IMG/VR virus record: IMGVR_UViG_3300017782_000270
Coordinates: 1 to 21,532 of that record
DNA from: a virus
Length of the DNA: 21,532 bases
Strand: one strand, 5' to 3'
Part shown: positions 6,794 to 14,447 of the stretch, in pieces
Numbering within the stretch: the stretch's first letter is position 1
Layout: every line of letters begins with the position of its first letter
Notes under the pieces: model-generated
Databases searched by the model: none
The model's input: only the letters and a program-made list of their open reading frames with translations
Told to the model about the DNA's origin: nothing
Position numbers and translations under genes: made by a program

Positions 6794-8501
6794 TTACTCG
6801 TTTGTTTTTAACCACTTGTTGGTTATAGACTTGATAAATATTATCTCCTCTTATCTCACTAGTACCTTGAATATTGACGCTTAAATTATTTTGACCTTGA
6901 AAATTACGTGATCCTCCACCACCAGAAGAACCGCCACCACCAGAAGATGTCGGCGAGCTTAAGTTTGAAGCCGCGTTTTGAACTGCCGCACCCGCGGCTA
7001 TTGCTGCTGCACCTGCTGCTATGGCTACATAAGGGTTTGAGAAAGCTTTTTTAAACGCATCCATACTAACACCATACGCTATCAAGGCAGAACCTAGAGT
7101 TTTCAACCCACCTCCAATCACCTTAAACAATCCAGCAAAAGCGGAATCAAGCCCACCCGTCGCTAATCCTTCCGCAAAAGACCCAATAGCCTGTTCTAAA
7201 GACCCCTCAACAATTGCGTTAAGATCGCTTAGCCTAGCCTCAGACTGGCTATTAATTCCCTCATAAAATTCATTATAACGCTCAGTTATTTCATTTGCCT
7301 TATTGATTGGGAATTCAGGCATTGGAAATTCTAGAGACGTGTCAACATCTTTTTTAGCAACACTCATTGTTCCTAATGATTGAATTTCTTGCAATTCTCT
7401 TACAAGATCATTATATTCTGATTGATCTTGTTTTAACATTTTAAGAACATTACTAACAACTTGGAACTTATCAGCCATTTTAGATACAATTCTATCAGGT
7501 TCTAAGTCCATTAATTGCTTAAGCGTTTTTATTCCATTTGCTTGCGCAAGATTATATAGTTTTGTTGTTTCTAAAGCTGTCTTTTCTTCCTTATGCTGAT
7601 CCCTCTTTGTCTTTAAAAGCCTTTTCAAAATCTCGTCATTAGATTCAAAAAGTCCAGCGGTTCCTGACAAAATCGCACTTAGATTAGTAAAAGTGTTTTT
7701 TATCAAGTTTGATATAACTCCATCTCCACTATCCATCGATGCGACAAAAGAGTTCCACGCGTTAGATAATCTATTTTGCGCCGCAGTTACTGTGTCTATT
7801 CTTTTAACTTTATCAGCTCCATAAGTTATTAATAGTTGATCTGCAAATTTAGGGAGGACATCTTCTGCCAAGACTTTTCCGGACTTTAATTGTTCATTTA
7901 GCTCTCGGGTTGTTATACCCATTGACTTTGCTAATATCTTGTAAGCACCCGGCAATCTTTCCGAAAGTTGCCCTCTAATCTCTTCTGCTTGAACATTGCC
8001 CTTAGAAATCATTTGCTCTAAGGCTCTAAAAGTTCCTTCTAACTGTTCATTACTAAGGCTAAGCATAGCGCCTGACCTTGTAATCTTATCAAATATTTGC
8101 TCTCCTTTTTCTCCTTCTAAAGACGTGTCTTTAATAGCTGCTTTAAACTTGACATATTGCTGAGTAAGGTTAAATATATCAACTCCGTAATTAGAAGCCG
8201 TTTTGCTCAAAAACTTCTGAGCATCTTGAAACTCGTAACTGGATTCTGTTACCGCTTGTAAAGACTTATTTAAAGCATCTGTTCTTTTTATAAGCTCAAA
8301 TTGTGCTTTAGAAAAAGAACCAACCGCCGCAAGGCTTAAGCCAACGCCAAAGAACCCACCCAGCGCGGCAGTCGCTTGCTTAGACAGAGCCTGAACTTTT
8401 CTATTATGATATTTAAGCCTGTTTCTGCTATCAATAAGTTTCTTTTTCAGATCCTTGTTTTCAGCCCTTAATCTAATTATATAATCCTGACTTTTTGCCA
8501 T
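6783..8501 (-). CDS. Tape measure protein
   Basis: A 572-residue protein setting tail length and helping DNA delivery. It has an N-terminal coiled coil (about 8-42), a hydrophobic stretch (45-62), and the tape-measure N-domain signature GNVQAEEIRGQLSERLPGA (168-186), which is well conserved in this family. The middle is helical. An Ala/Gly hydrophobic segment (NPYVAIAAGAAAIAAG) and a Gly/Ser linker (GGGGSSGGGG) precede a short C-terminal strand region. At about 0.15 nm per residue the tail would be near 85 nm, short for a siphovirus. It overlaps the gp10-like gene by one base and the following tail gene by 11 nt. No sheath gene is present, which favours a non-contractile tail. Confidence 0.9.
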   Translation of the reverse strand: MAKSQDYIIRLRAENKDLKKKLIDSRNRLKYHNRKVQALSKQATAALGGFFGVGLSLAAVGSFSKAQFELIKRTDALNKSLQAVTESSYEFQDAQKFLSKTASNYGVDIFNLTQQYVKFKAAIKDTSLEGEKGEQIFDKITRSGAMLSLSNEQLEGTFRALEQMISKGNVQAEEIRGQLSERLPGAYKILAKSMGITTRELNEQLKSGKVLAEDVLPKFADQLLITYGADKVKRIDTVTAAQNRLSNAWNSFVASMDSGDGVISNLIKNTFTNLSAILSGTAGLFESNDEILKRLLKTKRDQHKEEKTALETTKLYNLAQANGIKTLKQLMDLEPDRIVSKMADKFQVVSNVLKMLKQDQSEYNDLVRELQEIQSLGTMSVAKKDVDTSLEFPMPEFPINKANEITERYNEFYEGINSQSEARLSDLNAIVEGSLEQAIGSFAEGLATGGLDSAFAGLFKVIGGGLKTLGSALIAYGVSMDAFKKAFSNPYVAIAAGAAAIAAGAAVQNAASNLSSPTSSGGGGSSGGGGSRNFQGQNNLSVNIQGTSEIRGDNIYQVYNQQVVKNKRVNGG

Positions 8502-8992
8502 TATTTTATTGCCCTGTCTAGTGCTTTATCAACGTGATTTGTTAAAGATTTATAAAACCTCCTTCGCGCTCTTGCTCCTACTTCATTGTTTGCTTTTTCG
8601 ATGAAATTTCCATAACCTCTAAAATCGCCCCTTCTTGCCCCCGTACCTCTTGTAAATCTCTCTTCTTCAGATCCTTCACCCAGTAAAACCCCGTAACTCT
8701 GCACGCTCCAATGTCTTTTTCCTACCGGGATTGATTTTCCTTTTATGTAGACGTTCACTCCCGGATTGTCCTTGCTTCTGCTTGCAACTGTTCTTATATT
8801 TCTTTGAACGTATGCTGCCTTAGACTGCCCTTCTTTATTCTTCGCAATCCTACCAACCTTTGATTTGGCTCTATCTTTTACGATGTTTCCACCTTCTCTG
8901 GCCGCTGCACGTATTGCGCTAATCTTGATGTTTTTTGGAAAATCACGTAAAGCTTTATCAATTTTTTCGTTTCCGTATATAAACTTACTCAT
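8501..8992 (-). CDS. HK97 gp10-like tail/neck protein
   Basis: A 163-residue, strongly basic protein. The N-terminal helix pattern (KIDKALRDFPKNIKISAIRAAAREGGNIVKDRAKSKV, described here by its spacing) and the C-terminal helix ending in VDKALDRAIK fit the HK97 gp10 family, which functions at tail completion or the neck. The location is unusual: gp10-like genes normally lie between head-closure and tail-terminator genes, while this one sits between the chaperone frameshift pair and the tape measure. Its ATG overlaps the stop of the T reading frame by 8 nt. The family call rests on pattern alone, so another basic tail protein remains possible. Confidence 0.6.
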   Translation of the reverse strand: MSKFIYGNEKIDKALRDFPKNIKISAIRAAAREGGNIVKDRAKSKVGRIAKNKEGQSKAAYVQRNIRTVASRSKDNPGVNVYIKGKSIPVGKRHWSVQSYGVLLGEGSEEERFTRGTGARRGDFRGYGNFIEKANNEVGARARRRFYKSLTNHVDKALDRAIK

Positions 8993-9341
8993 CCTTTCCT
9001 AATATTTTAAGCCGTAATTTTTTCTCTTGCTCTGTCTCCGGTCTTACTGTCGCGCTGTGTCTTTTGTAAATCTCCTTTTCATCTCCATCGATCTCAGGTA
9101 TTACCCACAATTGCCACATATGATTTAACGGCATTACACCTGACCAGTATGGAGCTATTTGATAAAATGCGTTTCGCCTATCCCTAACCTCTATATTTAA
9201 TTTTTCATCTTTTCTAGCTTTTAACTTCCAGTAAACTTTTAATGGTGTTAAGATGTTAAATTCATTTTGATCTATATTAAGCAAGCCAAGGGATAAATTT
9301 TCAAAGTCAACCCAACTAAAACCTAATCCCTCGGCATCTGC
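8985..9341 (-). CDS. T extension of tail assembly chaperone, made by -1 frameshift
   Basis: This frame should be translated only as the C-terminal part of a G-T fusion. Ribosomes slipping on the A-run at 9350-9342 enter this frame at the GCA codon beginning at 9341 and read 118 residues, giving a fusion of about 226 residues. The frame is open straight from the slip site: it reads ADAEGLGFSW and then continues into NIDQNEFNILTPLKVYWKLK, a tail-chaperone-like pattern. The only internal start is a weak TTG at 9284, so an independent 99-residue gene is unlikely. In lambda-like phages the G and GT proteins are present during tail assembly but absent from the virion, and GT recruits the tube protein to the tape measure. 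The downstream gp10-like gene overlaps by 8 nt. Confidence 0.85.
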   Translation of the reverse strand, partial: ADAEGLGFSWVDFENLSLGLLNIDQNEFNILTPLKVYWKLKARKDEKLNIEVRDRRNAFYQIAPYWSGVMPLNHMWQLWVIPEIDGDEKEIYKRHSATVRPETEQEKKLRLKILGKDE

Positions 9342-9350
9342 TTTTTTTTT
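9285..9350 (-). promoter_or_regulatory. Programmed -1 ribosomal frameshift element
   Basis: On the minus strand nine A and a G (9350-9341) contain the heptamer A-AAA-AAG in the frame of the G gene, the same slippery sequence as E. coli dnaX. After a 5-nt spacer (CAGAT) comes a 10-bp stem: GCCGAGGGAT (9335-9326) pairs with ATCCCTTGGC (9294-9285), with one G-U pair, around a 31-nt loop. The zero-frame stop TAG (9325-9323) is the first codon of the loop. Slippery site, spacer length and stem all fit a stimulated -1 frameshift linking the tail chaperone frames. Confidence 0.88.
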
Positions 9351-9664
9351 GAATTAAAGTTTGTATTTACAAATTCGGCCGCCTCAATTATTTCCCTCAT
9401 AAAATATCCTGAAATCTCCAAGGCGCCAACCCTTGTAAGTCCGCTTGAAAACTGTTTATAATCTAAATCCGGCGGCACTCCTTTAAATGCGCATCCTTCT
9501 AAATATCCTAAATGCCCTATAAATTCAGTAATCTCAAAATCGTCTAACCATTCCAAGGAATCGCCACTTAATGCGTCTTTTCCTTTTTCGCGATAAAGGA
9601 TAGTGATCACCCTATTATTTATATTAATAAGGTGATCCTTTCCGTTTATTTTAATTGTAATCAT
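9323..9664 (-). CDS. Tail assembly chaperone G-like protein
   Basis: A 113-residue protein between the tube and tape measure genes, the conserved position of tail assembly chaperones. It begins MITIKINGKDH, as many tail chaperones do, and is otherwise helical. It ends shortly after SKKKQMPRD, where the AAA AAA AAG codons are the slip site for -1 frameshifting into the T frame. Most ribosomes should terminate at the TAG at 9325-9323 and release this short form. The ratio of short to fused form normally sets chaperone function. A 35-nt AT-rich gap separates it from the tube gene. Confidence 0.8.
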   Translation of the reverse strand: MITIKINGKDHLININNRVITILYREKGKDALSGDSLEWLDDFEITEFIGHLGYLEGCAFKGVPPDLDYKQFSSGLTRVGALEISGYFMREIIEAAEFVNTNFNSKKKQMPRD

Positions 9665-9699
9665 GTTGGGTTTATTTTTTTATGATCCTATAATATTTA

Positions 9700-10116
9700 T
9701 TATGCCGTTGTACTTTCTGTAAATTCTCCGGTCATTTGGTAGCTCATACTTACGTCTGCGTGTCCTTCGGATGGAAAGTTTACAGAAACGCTTGAAACCA
9801 ATAAACTAGCCGCATACGTAGCATTTGCCGCAGTTCCTGTAGTCCATAATCCGGGAACTATTGTCCCTGCTTTTAAATCCGCAACAGATTGTGTTAATCC
9901 TTCTGTTGCGTCAAAGGCTAATCTAAAGTTAGCTGAACCCGTGCCAGTGTATCGCCCATAATCGTATTCCTTCGCGTCTCCCGTGCTTTGCTTTGTCGTG
10001 ATCTCGTCAACATCTCTAGTCAACTCAAACGATGAATCTAATTGATTATCAATTACCGTCCCATCAATATTTAGACTAACTAATCTACCTCTAATTATCC
10101 CTGCTGTTTGTGCCAT
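9700..10116 (-). CDS. Major tail tube protein
   Basis: A 138-residue beta-rich protein. Its pattern (GRLVSLNIDGTVID, then ELTRDVDEITTKQSTG, then a long block ending SVSVNFPSEGHADVSMSYQMTGEF) is that of siphovirus tube proteins of the TP901-1 type: an N-terminal strand with a short polar turn, a TTK motif, and a C-terminal strand with VSMS-like repeats. It polymerises into the non-contractile tube around the tape measure. Order and size both fit: the small 63-residue gene and tail terminator lie upstream, the chaperones downstream. The ATG follows an A-rich stretch, and its first base immediately follows the upstream gene's stop codon. Confidence 0.87.
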   Translation of the reverse strand: MAQTAGIIRGRLVSLNIDGTVIDNQLDSSFELTRDVDEITTKQSTGDAKEYDYGRYTGTGSANFRLAFDATEGLTQSVADLKAGTIVPGLWTTGTAANATYAASLLVSSVSVNFPSEGHADVSMSYQMTGEFTESTTA

Positions 10117-10308
10117 TTATTCGTTATTTATATTTTTTATTTCTTCCTGTACTTTCAAAAAAACTGATCGGCCTTGGCCTACGACTTCTTTTGCTATCTT
10201 ATCATCTATAAGCTTTTTTGCTTTTTCAAAAGTAACGTTTGCTTTTCTACCTTTTGGAATTTCGTTTCCGTGCCTATCTTTTCCTTTTTTAATATATTCA
10301 ATTATCAT
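10117..10308 (-). CDS. Small basic protein between tail terminator and tube genes
   Basis: A 63-residue protein rich in Lys, with a segment DRHGNEIPKGRKANVTFEKAKKLIDDKIAKEV. This fits the common small phage module in which a KG turn is followed by a helix with A..LI..G/A..V spacing. Such short proteins often sit among head-tail genes. The function is unknown. Its ATG overlaps the stop of the tail terminator gene (10308/10305), and its stop directly abuts the tube start at 10116, so it is very probably a real, co-translated gene. Confidence 0.6.
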   Translation of the reverse strand: MIIEYIKKGKDRHGNEIPKGRKANVTFEKAKKLIDDKIAKEVVGQGRSVFLKVQEEIKNINNE

Positions 10309-10712
10309 CTTGTTGCGTATATTTCGTAATCCATTTCCGCGCTTATTAGTTTTTTATTCGGAATGCTTAAATTAAAAGTTTGCGGCGTGCTAAACGCGCG
10401 ACAATACATTAACTGACTGTTCACAGTGTCTTCATAGCCATCTAATACATTTCTAACTAACTCCAACAAACTAACAGCCCCAACTACTCCACCTGAATCA
10501 TACAATCTTTGGGCGTAAACACTAACCGATATGATGTAAACATCCATTTTGGAGGTACTTGTCTTACTATCATTTGTGTCACCGTCTACAATGCTTAAAG
10601 CAATATACGCCGGCTCTTTACCTTGCGGTACTTCTTCAAGCCATATGCCGCCAGTAGCCGCACTGCTTACAGATGCGTTATTTGACAATATAGTGTAAAC
10701 GTTATTAATCAT
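10305..10712 (-). CDS. Tail terminator / tail completion protein (DUF3168-like)
   Basis: A 135-residue protein fitting the tail-terminator family: an N-terminal helix, then GGIWLEEVPQGKEPAYIAL (a conserved V-P...P-Y-I core), a polar middle, a helix (VSLLELVRNVLDGYED), and a C-terminal strand with EMDYEIYATR. Such proteins cap the tube at its head-proximal end and join it to the head. It overlaps the head-closure gene upstream by 8 nt and the 63-residue gene downstream by 4 nt, matching the usual order adaptor, closure, terminator, tube. Confidence 0.8.
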   Translation of the reverse strand: MINNVYTILSNNASVSSAATGGIWLEEVPQGKEPAYIALSIVDGDTNDSKTSTSKMDVYIISVSVYAQRLYDSGGVVGAVSLLELVRNVLDGYEDTVNSQLMYCRAFSTPQTFNLSIPNKKLISAEMDYEIYATR

Positions 10713-11046
10713 TGTCTCTTGATTCGCATTCTATTTTAATATGCATTCTATCGTATCGGTCAATAGCTGTAATGTAGTAATTATCACTATCCAAAAAGAT
10801 AACGTCCTCAATATTTATATTTCTATCTTGCTTTCTTATTATAAAAGACCTGTAATCCAATCCCACTACTTGACCTTCTTCTTCTTTTTCATTACTTTTT
10901 GATCCGGATTTGACTTCTTTCGCAAACACGTTAGTATATAAATCTGATAAGGAAATGTTTTGCTCTCCATCAGATTCAACTTTGACAGGTCTCTTTATCG
11001 TAAACCGTTGATCAAAATCTCCAATATTTAACGGAAATAAACTCAT
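10705..11046 (-). CDS. Head closure protein (head-tail joining, gp16-like)
   Basis: A 113-residue protein with the head-tail joining pattern: an N-terminal strand QRFTIKRPVKVESDGEQN (about 14-31), a strand NVFAKEVKSGSKSNEKE leading into GQVVG, then RSFIIRKQDRNINIEDVIFLDSDNYYITAI and a final strand MHIKIECE. These proteins close the portal pore and form the neck interface to the tail. It lies directly after the gp6-like connector in the canonical position. Its ATG overlaps the stop of the 21-codon ORF upstream. Confidence 0.82.
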   Translation of the reverse strand: MSLFPLNIGDFDQRFTIKRPVKVESDGEQNISLSDLYTNVFAKEVKSGSKSNEKEEEGQVVGLDYRSFIIRKQDRNINIEDVIFLDSDNYYITAIDRYDRMHIKIECESRDND

Positions 11047-11108
11047 GAGTTATTAACATACACAATAGTAATATGATCCATTTCGGTAGTGCTTGTATTA
11101 TCTTCCAT
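11043..11108 (-). CDS. 21-residue micro-ORF coupled to both neighbours
   Basis: A 21-codon ORF beginning MEDNTSTTEMDHITIVYV. It fills the 61-nt gap between the connector and head closure genes almost exactly. Its ATG overlaps the connector stop (TGATG) and its own stop overlaps the next ATG (ATGA), so both junctions look translationally coupled. It is too short to classify and could simply pass ribosomes between the genes, but the two precise overlaps are unlikely by chance. Confidence 0.5.
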   Translation of the reverse strand: MEDNTSTTEMDHITIVYVNNS

Positions 11109-11752
11109 CAGTGAAAACTTTTATTTTTTACTTGATTTAATAAATTAAAATCTGTAAATATTTTGTAATGATTAAAAAACATTTGGTAAAAAAAACTTTC
11201 GGTATAGTTACCCGGTATATTTACTTGTCGTGTCGCGTATAGCTCACCAATTAATATCATGCAGCCCGATATTAATTCACTGTATTCTGTTGCGTTTAAA
11301 GTATCCCCATCCCCAACAACATAAACCACTTCTACCGCATCTTCAAAATAACTATCAACAACCGGCCAATCCCCAGCGGTTTCAATTCTTTCAATTATAC
11401 CGTAATCATTGCAACTATTTACAACCCTGTAATCCGTATCTTCAACTAGTGTTTGAAGTGTTCCGTTTTGATCTCTATATTTTAAAGATGTAACAGATTG
11501 TAAATTTCCTTTAGGTAAAAAAATAGACCGACCTTTATTGTATCTAGTAGAATCAGGGAAATCTTGAATCGTCATTTCCCAAGTCTGATTTATAAAAGAT
11601 CTCCCGGTATATGTTTCCGCGTAACGAATAACCGCCTTAATATCTCTAGTTAATTTACTGCTATCAAAAGTATCATCTCCAAAAACCTGAGTAGCTGCGT
11701 CTTCTACAGTTATAAAGTCAGTTGCCGGCGCTATAGTTCTCTTAAGATTCAT
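11108..11752 (-). CDS. Head-tail connector (gp6-like adaptor)
   Basis: A 214-residue protein starting MNLKRTIAP at 11752, which I prefer over an ATG further upstream (11791) that would add 13 hydrophobic residues unlike the family and overlap the previous gene further. It shows the connector adaptor layout: an N-terminal helix with ITVEDAATQVFGDD, a helix ending VIRYAETYTGRSF (the conserved spacing where helix and strand meet), a beta domain, and a C-terminal helix ending in the amphipathic region before KNKSFH. It forms the ring under the portal. It lies upstream of closure and terminator genes as expected. Confidence 0.85.
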   Translation of the reverse strand: MNLKRTIAPATDFITVEDAATQVFGDDTFDSSKLTRDIKAVIRYAETYTGRSFINQTWEMTIQDFPDSTRYNKGRSIFLPKGNLQSVTSLKYRDQNGTLQTLVEDTDYRVVNSCNDYGIIERIETAGDWPVVDSYFEDAVEVVYVVGDGDTLNATEYSELISGCMILIGELYATRQVNIPGNYTESFFYQMFFNHYKIFTDFNLLNQVKNKSFH

Positions 11753-12104
11753 GTATAACAAATTTATACAATCTAACAGGAAGAAACACAATATTTAAAA
11801 ATACGCATCCAAAGAACTGCAAAAAAAATATTGAGAAATCCAACCAAATTGTTTGACCTAAATTATAATCCTCGTTCATGTCTGCTCTATATGATCTTAA
11901 GCAATGATCGTCACCGTCAACAACGCTAAATGTAAAATCAACAAAGACCATTAAAATCTTAAATAGTCTTTTTCCGTTTTCAGCGTTCCAATATGTTTTT
12001 GCACTCATCGCAATATCTGTGCTTCCACCTCCTATTATAGAGTGTCCCGTTTGACTAACCCAATTCGCTAAACGCCCTAGATATGTTGAGTTATAATTAA
12101 TCAC
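11742..12104 (-). CDS. Unknown protein with hydrophobic C-terminal half
   Basis: A 120-residue protein with two polar segments (including a conserved-looking GGGSTDIAMSAK and an acidic VVDGDDH) and a hydrophobic stretch at about 86-112 that is likely membrane-spanning. I do not recognise a family. A membrane protein in the head-to-connector junction is unusual. It overlaps the upstream gene by 8 nt (12104/12097) and the gp6-like gene by 11 nt, so it seems to be a real member of the operon. It could be a host-membrane factor inserted into the head module, or a poorly understood head protein. Confidence 0.5.
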   Translation of the reverse strand: MINYNSTYLGRLANWVSQTGHSIIGGGSTDIAMSAKTYWNAENGKRLFKILMVFVDFTFSVVDGDDHCLRSYRADMNEDYNLGQTIWLDFSIFFLQFFGCVFLNIVFLPVRLYKFVIHES

Positions 12105-12579
12105 TACTTTTTAAATATGTGTTTAAATCTACTTCTATAATAGCGTAACCTTCTGGATATACTATTTGTTGTCCTGTCGCTATTGCAAATTGATCTCTTG
12201 CGAAATCTAATGACTCTGTAATACCTCTCGTTCTTAAAATCGGTATTATATAAAATTCCTGCCCTATTAAGTTATTATCTATATCTGTGGAAAAGCCTAA
12301 ACTATCTAAAGTATCTGGATTGTAAACTTTTGGTTTTTGGGATAACAATCTTTCTATTTGATCAACACTAAATGAAGGATTAGCAGTATAGGGATTACAT
12401 AGCAATCTTTCTTTATAAGTACCATTAGTAATTTGATCGCCTAATACTGTCTCTCCATCTTCATTTAAAACTAATTCATAAGCTGGAAACACATCTCCAA
12501 GCCTCCCAGCCACAGCGTCAGGCAGTGAACTATCGAATGATTTTACAGGCAAAAATGATTGTGAATTATTAGTATTCAT
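12097..12579 (-). CDS. Unknown head-region structural-type protein
   Basis: A 160-residue acidic, soluble protein without recognisable motifs. The N-terminus (MNTNNSQSFLPVKSF) and the absence of hydrophobic segments suggest a soluble structural or assembly factor. It sits between the LamG-like protein (sharing base 12579) and the small membrane protein, so it belongs to the head-decoration/connector stretch. Function unassigned. Confidence 0.55.
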   Translation of the reverse strand: MNTNNSQSFLPVKSFDSSLPDAVAGRLGDVFPAYELVLNEDGETVLGDQITNGTYKERLLCNPYTANPSFSVDQIERLLSQKPKVYNPDTLDSLGFSTDIDNNLIGQEFYIIPILRTRGITESLDFARDQFAIATGQQIVYPEGYAIIEVDLNTYLKSSD

Positions 12580-13934
12580 TAGTACAGTGTCTTAATATAA
12601 TTAAATAATACTGATGATGTATTACTTGATATTTGAACGGAATAAGTAATGAATGGAATAAGAATTCCGTCAAATCCTTCTTTTACTCTAAGTGATGTTA
12701 ATGATACATCCGTTGCGTTTTGTAGTTCTACATAGTGCCACGATCCATCTGTGATCGTGTTGGTTGATAAATCTACTGTTATGCTAGAAAAATCAGCAGA
12801 TGCAATAGCGCTGGATGTCAGATTTATGTCATTACTACCCGTTTCAAATATCGTTTGATTTGTGCTAGCGTCTGCTACATAAATAGCAAAAGCAAGTGTT
12901 CTAGTATTCCCTACGCTTATTGCTGTTGTTCCTCCGTGCAAGCCCCCTAAACAGTTTAATCGTCCTGTTTTCCAAGGGTTTGATATCGGATTACCTTCTA
13001 TATCAATTGTGCTGGTTGCATAATTTGATATTATAGTTCTTCCGCTGTTTATGTTTATGCCTCCTAACGCCTTTTGATAGCCATCATATAAGCCATTTAC
13101 AGCCGCATCATAACTGCCTGCACCCGTGGTGCTAAACGTTCCATTTCCCCCTGTCCCTTCATTTATAGCTATATTTCCATTTAAAAATTCGCCCTCTTGT
13201 AGTCTTAAATTAACAACTACTGTTGATCCGGTTGGTATTGATTGCTGTGGATTGTTATAAACCTCAGATACTTGCGCGTCTGTTAATTCGTGATTGTAAA
13301 CTTGAAATATTTGATTAGAAGAACTACCATAAATTGGTGACGATATTCTAATTCCTCCAATTATAAAAGAATCAACATTAGCATCAATCAACACGCTAGA
13401 CACTGTTAATGTTTCTTTCGAATTATTGTAGAAAACTTCAATTGTTGTTGCGCTTTGGAATACTAATACAACTTCGTTGAAGTCATTCGAATTGGATGAT
13501 GAAAAAGACGTGTTGTCTGTATTCAATGTTGTATTTCTTCTTTGTATAGACAGAACATCTGATGTGAGTGAAACCAACCCGAAATACCGATTAAAATCGG
13601 TGTCGCTGGCGACTGCAAATAATTGATTCGTAGTTGCTTGACCGTGCTTATCAAATCGGACTCTTGATCGAATTGAAAATGGGTATGTAAGAGTTTCATT
13701 TAATGTTCCTATGACTCTATCACTAGTCGCTGATACAAATTTAATACCACTGCCTGTTTTTAATTGCATGTGAGGCGATCCAACCTCATTTTTTAGCTGA
13801 TCTGTTGATGTAGGCCATTGATTACGAGGTAATACTTGCCCTTTGGTGTAAAACCTTACATTGTCAAGATTAATAGATGTACCATCTTGGAATATATCTG
13901 ACAATACTTCTGATAATACATCTGTTAAAATCAT
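12579..13934 (-). CDS. Two-domain LamG-like (concanavalin-fold) protein, head decoration or fibre
   Basis: A 451-residue beta-rich protein. The first LamG/jelly-roll-like domain (about 65-228) ends with the family-typical QIFQVYNHELTDAQVSEVYNN segment (208-228). The second (about 335-440) carries ITDGSWHYVEL (404-414), matching the D-G-x-W-H strand of LamG domains. The N-terminal ~60 residues look like an anchor. LamG domains bind sugars and occur in phage fibres and host-recognition proteins. Placement between capsid and connector genes rather than in the tail module suggests a head-attached fibre or decoration; this is inference. It overlaps the next upstream gene by ATGA. Confidence 0.7.
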   Translation of the reverse strand: MILTDVLSEVLSDIFQDGTSINLDNVRFYTKGQVLPRNQWPTSTDQLKNEVGSPHMQLKTGSGIKFVSATSDRVIGTLNETLTYPFSIRSRVRFDKHGQATTNQLFAVASDTDFNRYFGLVSLTSDVLSIQRRNTTLNTDNTSFSSSNSNDFNEVVLVFQSATTIEVFYNNSKETLTVSSVLIDANVDSFIIGGIRISSPIYGSSSNQIFQVYNHELTDAQVSEVYNNPQQSIPTGSTVVVNLRLQEGEFLNGNIAINEGTGGNGTFSTTGAGSYDAAVNGLYDGYQKALGGININSGRTIISNYATSTIDIEGNPISNPWKTGRLNCLGGLHGGTTAISVGNTRTLAFAIYVADASTNQTIFETGSNDINLTSSAIASADFSSITVDLSTNTITDGSWHYVELQNATDVSLTSLRVKEGFDGILIPFITYSVQISSNTSSVLFNYIKTLY

Positions 13935-14209
13935 AATTCGCTTGGCTTAGTCATAGACACGTAAAGAGAAGGGCTTGTTGCTCCTGATAAATTAACCCTA
14001 ACCCATCCATTCCAATTAACTATTTTAACATTAGAACCGGAATCAAAGTTACCATTCACAACGTCAACAAATGTACCATCTGATGAATCCGACACCTGAA
14101 CTTTAGCAGTTCCACTTCCATAAGTGCCTCTAATAGTTATAGCTAAATTATTTCTGCACTGCCTTGCAATTGTGTTGCCATTACCTGTTAATGTTACTGA
14201 ATAACTCAT
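13931..14209 (-). CDS. Small beta-sandwich protein, possible head decoration
   Basis: A 92-residue beta-rich protein. The segment TAKVQVSDSSDGTFVDV (34-50) matches, by position and spacing, a stretch in the 135-residue protein encoded at 14913-14506 (VKLQESDDNSAWTDI), a pattern common in small phage decoration or fibre-base modules. It is probably a surface protein of the head or a base for the LamG-like protein, whose start overlaps its stop (ATGA). The call relies on fold-like pattern only. Confidence 0.55.
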   Translation of the reverse strand: MSYSVTLTGNGNTIARQCRNNLAITIRGTYGSGTAKVQVSDSSDGTFVDVVNGNFDSGSNVKIVNWNGWVRVNLSGATSPSLYVSMTKPSEL

Positions 14210-14436
14210 TATTTATTTTTTTTTGGCCTACCTCTTTTTTTAAAAGACGATGTTTCTACATTATCACCGTTAATTTCTATTACTTTTCTTTCTTCAAAAT
14301 CTCCCGATATATCCTCCGCCGTGTTTTCCTCAAATTCATTATCAGGAGCTGTTATTATTTGATTTTTATCGAACTGATAACTAGCCCCAGATTGACCGGA
14401 ACAACTACCATAATACCTCATTTTATATTTTGCCAT
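14209..14436 (-). CDS. Small protein with C-terminal AT-hook-like RGRP tail
   Basis: A 75-residue protein ending in KKRGRPKKNK, with RGRP at 68-71, the core of AT-hook DNA-binding motifs. The front half is acidic and polar. Similar short proteins with a basic KRGRPKK tail appear near phage head-tail genes, where they may touch DNA or act as connectors. It begins only 11 nt beyond the T tract of the intrinsic terminator, and its stop shares base 14209 with the next gene's start. Confidence 0.55.
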   Translation of the reverse strand: MAKYKMRYYGSCSGQSGASYQFDKNQIITAPDNEFEENTAEDISGDFEERKVIEINGDNVETSSFKKRGRPKKNK

Positions 14437-14447
14437 AATTTTTAATT

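Noticed and set aside
8985-9284. Independent 99-residue gene starting at TTG 9284
   Set aside because: The frame is open upstream to a frameshift site and reads as a chaperone fusion; a stand-alone TTG start is not needed.
11230-11493. Plus-strand ORF of 87 codons inside the connector gene
   Set aside because: Lies wholly within the gp6-like gene on the other strand, with low-complexity composition and no neighbours on that strand.
14164-14445. Plus-strand ORF of 93 codons across small head genes
   Set aside because: Runs opposite to coupled genes, is Cys/Phe/Tyr-rich and reads into the terminator stem; it is a shadow of the minus-strand genes.
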